64,000 bases of DNA from Bicyclus anynana. Lineage: Eukaryota > Arthropoda > Insecta > Lepidoptera > Nymphalidae. The notes beneath the pieces were generated by a model. It was not told the origin of the DNA. It did not search any database and worked only from the letters and a program-made list of their open reading frames with translations. Every line of letters begins with the position of its first letter. Position 1 is the first letter of the stretch. The stretch is from assembly GCF_947172395.1 (NCBI RefSeq), contig NC_069087.1:1984001-2048000 (forward strand). Reading direction: 5' to 3'. A program made the position numbers and the translations under genes. Positions 58,351 to 64,000 of the stretch are shown one piece after another.

Positions 58351-61300
58351 TTAATTCAAGTATCCTATAACACCGCAAGCGATGGCCGGGCCCGACGTGC
58401 CGGTGAGCGCGCTGTCTTCAGTGCCCGCTCGGCCGTAGTCATCCTCGCTCTTCGTGATGGCTATGGAGCGGCCCACTATAGATCTGAGAGTAAAACAAAA
58501 TTACTAACTATTATTATCTATGCAATAAATGGGGTGTAAAGTCACCGACATAGCATAGTAACGTGTCGCGAAGCTGAAGTGGCAATGGGCGGGGCGCATA
58601 GTTCGAAGAGCCGATGGATGTTGGGGTCCCAAGGTACTGAAATGGCGACCCAGCACTCGATAGCGCATTGTTGGTCGACCCCTTACCAGGTGAACTGACG
58701 ACATCGCGGCTCAGGATCTTATGCGAGTTTTTACAAAAGGCCTATGTTGTGTAGGTATTAATTTATTATGTCAGCCACTGCCGATCAAGTCGTGTGTGCA
58801 ACTGATCATATGTTGGTCGCGATCAGCATGAAGTCACGAACAACAAACAATCAGTTTTATCGGCGGTCAAGCCATTAGCGCTGCAGGCATGTGAGCTTAC
58901 TTGATCGTCAGTGGCTGACATTAGAGAAAATCCTCTCAAATACGGCCGATTTGACGGCCTTCGTGGCGCAGTGGTATGCGCGGTGGATTTACAAAACGGA
59001 GGTCCTGGGGTTGGGTCCTACCGGCAAAGACGTACCGCCAAGCGATTTAGCTGCTTGCTGCAAATTAAAAGATTAAGTATGTTATCTACCTGGGACCAGT
59101 CAAAGAGATGAGGTGGTCGAAAATTTTCACGTTTAGTGGCGTGTTTTCTTCAGCTTTTATGTTGCCCAGATCGCCGACATGGCGTATGCTGTCGCGCGGT
59201 CCACCATGGCGTCCCTGGAAACACGTTTTTAGATTTTTAGTTTTCGTTTCATTATATTTCAAAGATATGGCTAATTTGTTAGAAATAGTATTTTCAATCG
59301 ACTTAAAAAAAGGAGGACGGTCTCAATTTGACGCGTATGTTTTTTTTCTTTTTTTTTTTGGAGTTTACTCCTTAAGAATCGATTTTTCATATATAGCCCC
59401 CGGTATGAAAAAAAATATGGGCAGTAAAATTCGATGAACGAATGACAGCGTTACGTTTTTTGTGCGCAACCTATTCTGCGCACCTTTTACAGTGCGCTGT
59501 TGGCAACCGCGCACGTCGCGGCTTGCTGCTCCTCGGTTGCGCACCTTTCATTTTTCAGGCGTCGGTGTTGTGACGTACATAGTGTATGCTGCGGGGCAAC
59601 ATACACCTATTTAGACAGTCGATCTAGAAAGAGTAAACTCCATTCGTGCGTCGGAGCTGACATACACTTTTTTATGTTGTAACCTCTTAACTTCGTAATT
59701 TATTAACCAATTTTGAAAATTATTTTTTTATTTGAAAGAGTAGTAGACTTCCAGATTGGTCCCATTTCATTTTCATGAAAATCGGTTTAATAATTCTGTG
59801 TTAAAACTTTACGTCTTTGGAGTATCCATTTTTATGTCAAAAAGATTATTTGAGTATTAGGTTACTTACATAATAAGCTATAAAGTGAGGTCCAATCTCC
59901 TGGCAGTTGTCCTTAATGTCGCCACTATGGTGGACATGCAGACCGTGTAGCCCGGCGGGCAGGCCTGTGATGTTGCCTTCGATGGTCACGGGCCCGTTGG
60001 GGACGACCTGAGTGAAGACCAGGTCGCCGTCCACTTCAGACTCCTGGTCGGCTCGCAGATGTACTATCGCTCTGAGACCTGGGCGGGGCTGGAAGTAAGA
60101 CTGAATTAGCTACTTCATAGGAAGGCACAGAAAGGGAAGTAGGTAACTGTTGAGATATAAGAAAAGAAAAGAAAAATATTCAGCACGCAGCACTAGAAAA
60201 TGGTCTGTATTGTCTGTGGTACAGCCTCTTTTGTTTTTCATGTAATTCCATCCGGTTAGAGCCGGAGTGTGTTTTCAAAGTTGTAATGTTGTACCTAATG
60301 TCTGCTCTGTTACTAACTTCTTTCTTAATTCTTCTTAAACCATTGCTTTTATTTATTTAAATCCAATTTTAACGTGTTCTCTTAGGTACGGGGGCTTTTT
60401 TTCGTAAGGGGGAAATCCTCATGGGCACCGGTTTGGGTAGTGCCGGACTCTTACCAGCTAAAAATACCTCTTACTTCCAGACGCTGGTGAACCTGCCATT
60501 TAGTCTACCACCAGCGTCACAGCCTTTTTCAATAGGAACGGGGAACACTGTCAACTTCCCGACTGATAGGGTTATTACTAATAGGGGAATTAAGCCGTCG
60601 GTTCTGGTTATTATCATTAATCTCAGATAAGTAGGTAAAATGTTAAGAATTTTAAGTTTAACATTACCTATCACTAGAGTTTGTTTCATGTAGTATGGTG
60701 CGGATGGGTTCGTTTCACTCTTGAAAGTTTGCCGCGATTCACGATAATGCTACATATTATGAACGTTATACAGGCGACTGTTACCGTACCCATGCTATCT
60801 GAAAATCACTTTTACTCGCTAACCCGTATAGGAGCTGCGTTTTTTTAAATTTTAATTAAATAATGGCGTGTTACTTTATCTCACTGGCTATATCCGGCTT
60901 TATGTAAATATGCAGAATTGCCAAGAGACCTTGACACAATGTTTTTAAGAGGAAGACACGCTCATTAAGTGCACGCTATGACTATCTACATCTGCCAGTG
61001 CAGTTATCTTGATAGATAAGTGCAATCGTTGTCTTTTTCTCTGCTACAGAGGCGTGTTCAAAATTTGTGGTTGGTAAATAGTTTTGTTTCACAATCTTGC
61101 TTGATGGAAAGCAATGCCAATGTGATCTAACTTGGGGCACTTATCTCGAAAATATTTACCGTGCAGCTACCTACAACTTGTATTTTAGATAATAGGGATA
61201 ATAACAGTTTTTTAAATTGTATATAAATTAGGTGCATACTAATAGTAAAGCAATTTTGTAAAAGTAACATAATGGCTGTGATCATTACTTTCGGATTCAG

Positions 61301-63983
61301 GGATTTAAAGGGTCATATTTGCGGCATCGCCACAGATCCCCGAAAAATGCTCCATACAAAATAGCACGAATTGATGACGTCGCAGATCATACCTAATGAT
61401 CGTTAGATTTGTTTTGCGTTCAAACAAAATTACAAATATCTTTGTTATTTGTGCTTTTAAGTTTATGGTTCAAATATTGAAAAATTTAATGTGAGGAAGC
61501 TAAAAATGTTTCATCTAATTACGTTAAAACATTTTTAACATAATATTTTGAAATGTTATAATCTTATTTATTTTACAACCATCCAGACAATCATTGCTTT
61601 TTACGTATAAATTACTTAATATTGACCTTATTTACCCGAATGTCTCATAAAAATATACCTATTCAAACCTACTCATCGTCCCCATTATAGATAAACTTAG
61701 AAGAACAATGAAGTCCATGTTTCCTTGATTTATAAACAAGCAATCGCGCAATAGCAGTTTCCTTATTATGGTAATGTGAGATATGATCTCACATACTAAT
61801 TTGTTTTGTAACTACTCGCAAGTAGATTCCCACTGGTTAGAATCTATTTAATTATGTGCCAACCGGAAACCGTTGGTAATTAAAATGGCCGACATAGTTT
61901 TTAATGTTTTGGTATCTGCTACCTAGGCAACTAATCCTTGATCAATAACAATTACTATCAAAATCTAGCCCCGACCTAAAAATCTAGGCGTGAATGTGTG
62001 TTTATATCTAGATTCAAAATACCTTTTAGTAAGTACCTACCTAAACGATTTAAATTGAAAAGAATAATTAGAATGTTTAGTTTTTTTTTGTAGGTAGGAA
62101 ATTACAAAATTTTAGTCGGCTGCAGACATTATACGTTGCTATTATTTTGTTACAGGCGTTTACATTTAACACTACTTATACGTACTTAGTTGCTTATCAT
62201 CAAAGTGATATGGTTGATATGTTATTTTGAGTCAACTATCGATGCAAATTGCATTAAAATCTGTTGCCTAGTTAAAAGATTCAAGCGTAGGTACATACAG
62301 ACGACGGTATATTAATATTTCAGTCAAAATCGATTAGAGATGCGCCGAGTAACACTTTTGCCGAGTAACGAGTACCGAGTTTTACTCGGTTCAATTTTTT
62401 TTCAATCGAGTACTCGGCCGAGTAACTCAATTTACGTGCAACGGTTCAATCAAATTCATTTCGCACGCGTAAACAAGTATTAATTCAATTCAAAATTGTT
62501 TTTTTCAAGTAGGCTTAGTTTACAAGCACTTTTGAAACGTCAAGTTTGACTATTTGTAGTGACTCTACCACCAGCTCAGAAGGCGCAGTCTCCTGTTAAA
62601 AAGAGCGACGAGAAACTCAGTTGTTCTTTTAAATCTTTCATTTTAATTTTATTTAAATTAAATTGAGATTTTCAAAGATTTCATAAATTACTAATAAATA
62701 CTTTTTGATTAACACTGTTGTTTTAATTATATTATGTACCTAAATAATGCTTTTCTTAAACAAGGTATACTCGGCATTCACCGACCGAGTTATTCGGCCG
62801 AGTACGAGTATCAAAAAATCCGCCGAGTACGCCGAGTACCGAGTATCAACCGAGTACTCGGCCCATCTATAAAATCGATACAAATTATAAATACGCAAAA
62901 TATCACTGATATTTAGTATGTTTGGACCCATTAAGGGTCATGTAGCTATTATTGTATACCCAAGTTTGCAAAACGCAAAAAGTAGTAGGTAAGTGAGGTA
63001 AGTAGATTTTGTGGGATTTTTGACATATAAAATTTTTTTTACAACTTTTTGTGAGTTTGAGTCTTTAAGATTTCATTAATTATTGTTTGTCTGTCTGTTT
63101 GACTGGCCTACAAGATGTGCGGCTGCGGATATGCGGTCGCTTGTGTAATTATATATACTCGTATTTGTTACATGACATCTGTTAAATATGTACTAATTAG
63201 TTATATTAACATTTACTTAGTCATGATTTAAAAAATCCAATTAGGTGTTAAGTAATTTTATTAACGACCTACGCATCCAGCTAACATAATTAAATATACT
63301 CGTGCTAATTACTTAAAGCCTGTTTAGTGTTGCGAAGCCTTCTAACTGAAACCCAGACGTACCCGTGGGTCGGAGATTAAACGCTAAGTCAAGTAGAGAC
63401 AACCAGTTTGCAAATCTGTGCAATGTATAAACCTTAGAACCGCCAGACATGATAGGCTGTTAATGACGCAACCTTTGCCGAGTAGATTATTAAAAACATA
63501 ATAAAAATTACTCTTTGAACCAAAGAGAAATTACGTCCCTTTGGTTCAAAGTTTACACGATTATCTCGCGGATGATGTCGCAAATGTTCGTTAGTAGTTT
63601 TAGCTTGAATTCTAAAAAAATTGTCCCAGGATTTAGCTAAAACTATTTTCTGTTAACAGATAGCCCATTTAAAATTCATGGTTTTCATTCTTCAATAATA
63701 ATTGATAGGTATAAAATATTTTTCATAGTTCTACGTGTGTGCGTACTTACTCATTTTTTATGCAAACCCCATAGAGTAGGAACTTCTATATTCTTTAGAG
63801 TACTTGATGATTTAGAGAATGTGATAGACTGTCTTTCATCTAGTATCTTATGAAATAGTTACATATTTATGTTCAAATATCAATAAAAAAATATCAGTTT
63901 CGTTTTATAAAGGACCTTACCGTTGCTAATTCTATTTGCTTTTGTGATCGATCACCTCCTACGGGGAGCCCTGTGCCGAGTTC
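58351..63983 (-). CDS. Cu/Zn superoxide dismutase-family protein lacking copper ligand His120 (3' part of gene)
   Basis: Exons in coding order: 63921-63983 (less certain), 59870-60088, 59090-59214, 58351-58483, stop TAA at 58351-58353. Phases agree at each junction (0, 0, then a codon split AG|A), giving 179 aa to the stop; the first exons lie beyond the right edge. SOD features by eye, in SOD1 numbering: GLHGLHVHHSGD supplies His46 and His48, NCQEIGPHF supplies Cys57 and His63, RHGGPRDSIRHVGDLGNI supplies His71, His80 and Asp83, and IACGVIG supplies Cys146. The spacing across the 59870/59214 junction (six residues from Phe64 to His71) equals that of SOD1. Copper ligand His120 is Thr (ACG at 58453-58455) in GRSIAITKSEDD, and Arg143 is Ala (58384-58386). 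Known SOD-like families with such losses include CCS (copper chaperone) and the insect Rsod group. No CCS-type domain III follows, so an Rsod-like protein is my preferred reading. Full dismutase activity is doubtful. Confidence 0.85.
58535..58760 (+). mobile_element. Degraded RTE 3' fragment in the last intron of the SOD-like gene
   Basis: Resembles the RTE C-terminal coding block (AAGCTGAAGTGGCAATGGGC, then the region before the 3' end) with deletions and stops. It lies antisense to the SOD-like gene. Confidence 0.65.
58770..58919. mobile_element. MITE with 20-bp inverted ends in the SOD-like gene intron
   Basis: GTCAGCCACTGCCGATCAAG at the left pairs with CTTGATCGTCAGTGGCTGAC at the right, one mismatch. 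The interior holds GGTCGCGATCAGC. Confidence 0.85.
58952..59062 (+). mobile_element. SINE-A, partial, in the SOD-like gene intron
   Basis: CGTGGCGCAGTGGTATGCGC begins the copy; a deletion joins the B-box area to GACGTACCGCCAAGCGATTT. It lies just downstream of SOD exon 59090-59214. Confidence 0.8.
60089..62334 (-). other. Long intron of the SOD-like gene, 3' part
   Basis: No exon-like sequence. A 110-bp stretch near 60690-60790 (TTCGTTTCACTCT, then CCGCGATTCACG) is a diverged copy of 35770-35880, an unnamed dispersed repeat. Confidence 0.5.
62335..62871. mobile_element. hAT-like non-autonomous element rich in GAGTAC/CTCGG repeats
   Basis: Ends TAGAGATGCGCCGAGTA and TACTCGGCCCATCTATA, with the 8-bp target duplication AAATCGAT at 62327-62334 and 62872-62879. 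Subterminal arrays of CCGAGTACTCGG-like motifs flank an interior holding a reversed retrotransposon 3' end (about 62511-62640). It lies in the long intron of the SOD-like gene. Confidence 0.85.
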
Positions 63984-64000
63984 CTGAAAAGATTTAGATA

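Noticed and set aside
59108..59437. 109-aa + strand frame
   Set aside because: It overlaps SOD exon 59090-59214 on the other strand, then low-complexity T-rich DNA.
58379..60088. SOD-like exons read as copper chaperone CCS
   Set aside because: The Thr at position 120 might fit an insect CCS-like domain, but the protein stops right after IACGVIGYLN, without the CCS domain III and its Cys-x-Cys motif. It remains a possible distant relative only.

Overview
The window is nuclear DNA of a moth or butterfly. It is AT-rich, has short GT-AG exons in long introns, and carries typical lepidopteran repeats: small Helitrons beginning TCTATACTA and ending CTAG, RTE-clade retrotransposon pieces, several tRNA-derived SINE families and many MITEs. 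The repeat spectrum and the insect-like proteins give the order, but not the species.

Four genes can be assembled exon by exon, with phases that agree at every junction. (1) BBS1, a subunit of the ciliary BBSome, on the + strand at 20.7-32.6 kb: 11 exons, 615 aa, apparently complete. (2) and (3) Two head-to-tail acyl-CoA-binding protein genes on the + strand, 38.5-43.2 kb (85 aa) and 45.9-55.7 kb (90 aa). They have identical exon phases and are an old tandem duplicate pair. (4) A Cu/Zn-superoxide-dismutase-family gene on the - strand at 58.35-64.0 kb. Its 3' end is inside the window and its 5' end runs off the right edge. It keeps most metal ligands but has Thr in place of the copper ligand His120 and Ala in place of Arg143, so it looks like a non-canonical SOD-like protein.

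The left 20 kb has no host gene that I can support. It holds a fold-back element with a 327-bp palindrome and 130-bp tandem repeats (241-1452), a head-to-tail triplication of a 2.85-kb composite TIR element (6928-15500), a 5'-truncated RTE copy with a nearly intact reverse-transcriptase reading frame (16304-17372), SINEs and Helitrons. A second, inverted copy of the fold-back element sits in BBS1 intron 8. BBS1 introns also hold a 20 x 46-bp minisatellite, a duplicated splice-acceptor segment, a 0.6-kb TIR element and a 5'-truncated retrotransposon with a clear 12-bp target duplication.

The right part is the ACBP pair, whose introns carry MITEs, SINEs and an RTE piece nested in a Helitron, followed by the SOD-like gene, whose introns carry MITEs and a 537-bp hAT-like element. 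The three gene families are unrelated and I see no sign that they act together. What stands out is the repeat biology (palindrome homogenisation, nested datable insertions, a tandem composite transposon) and the altered active site of the SOD-like gene.
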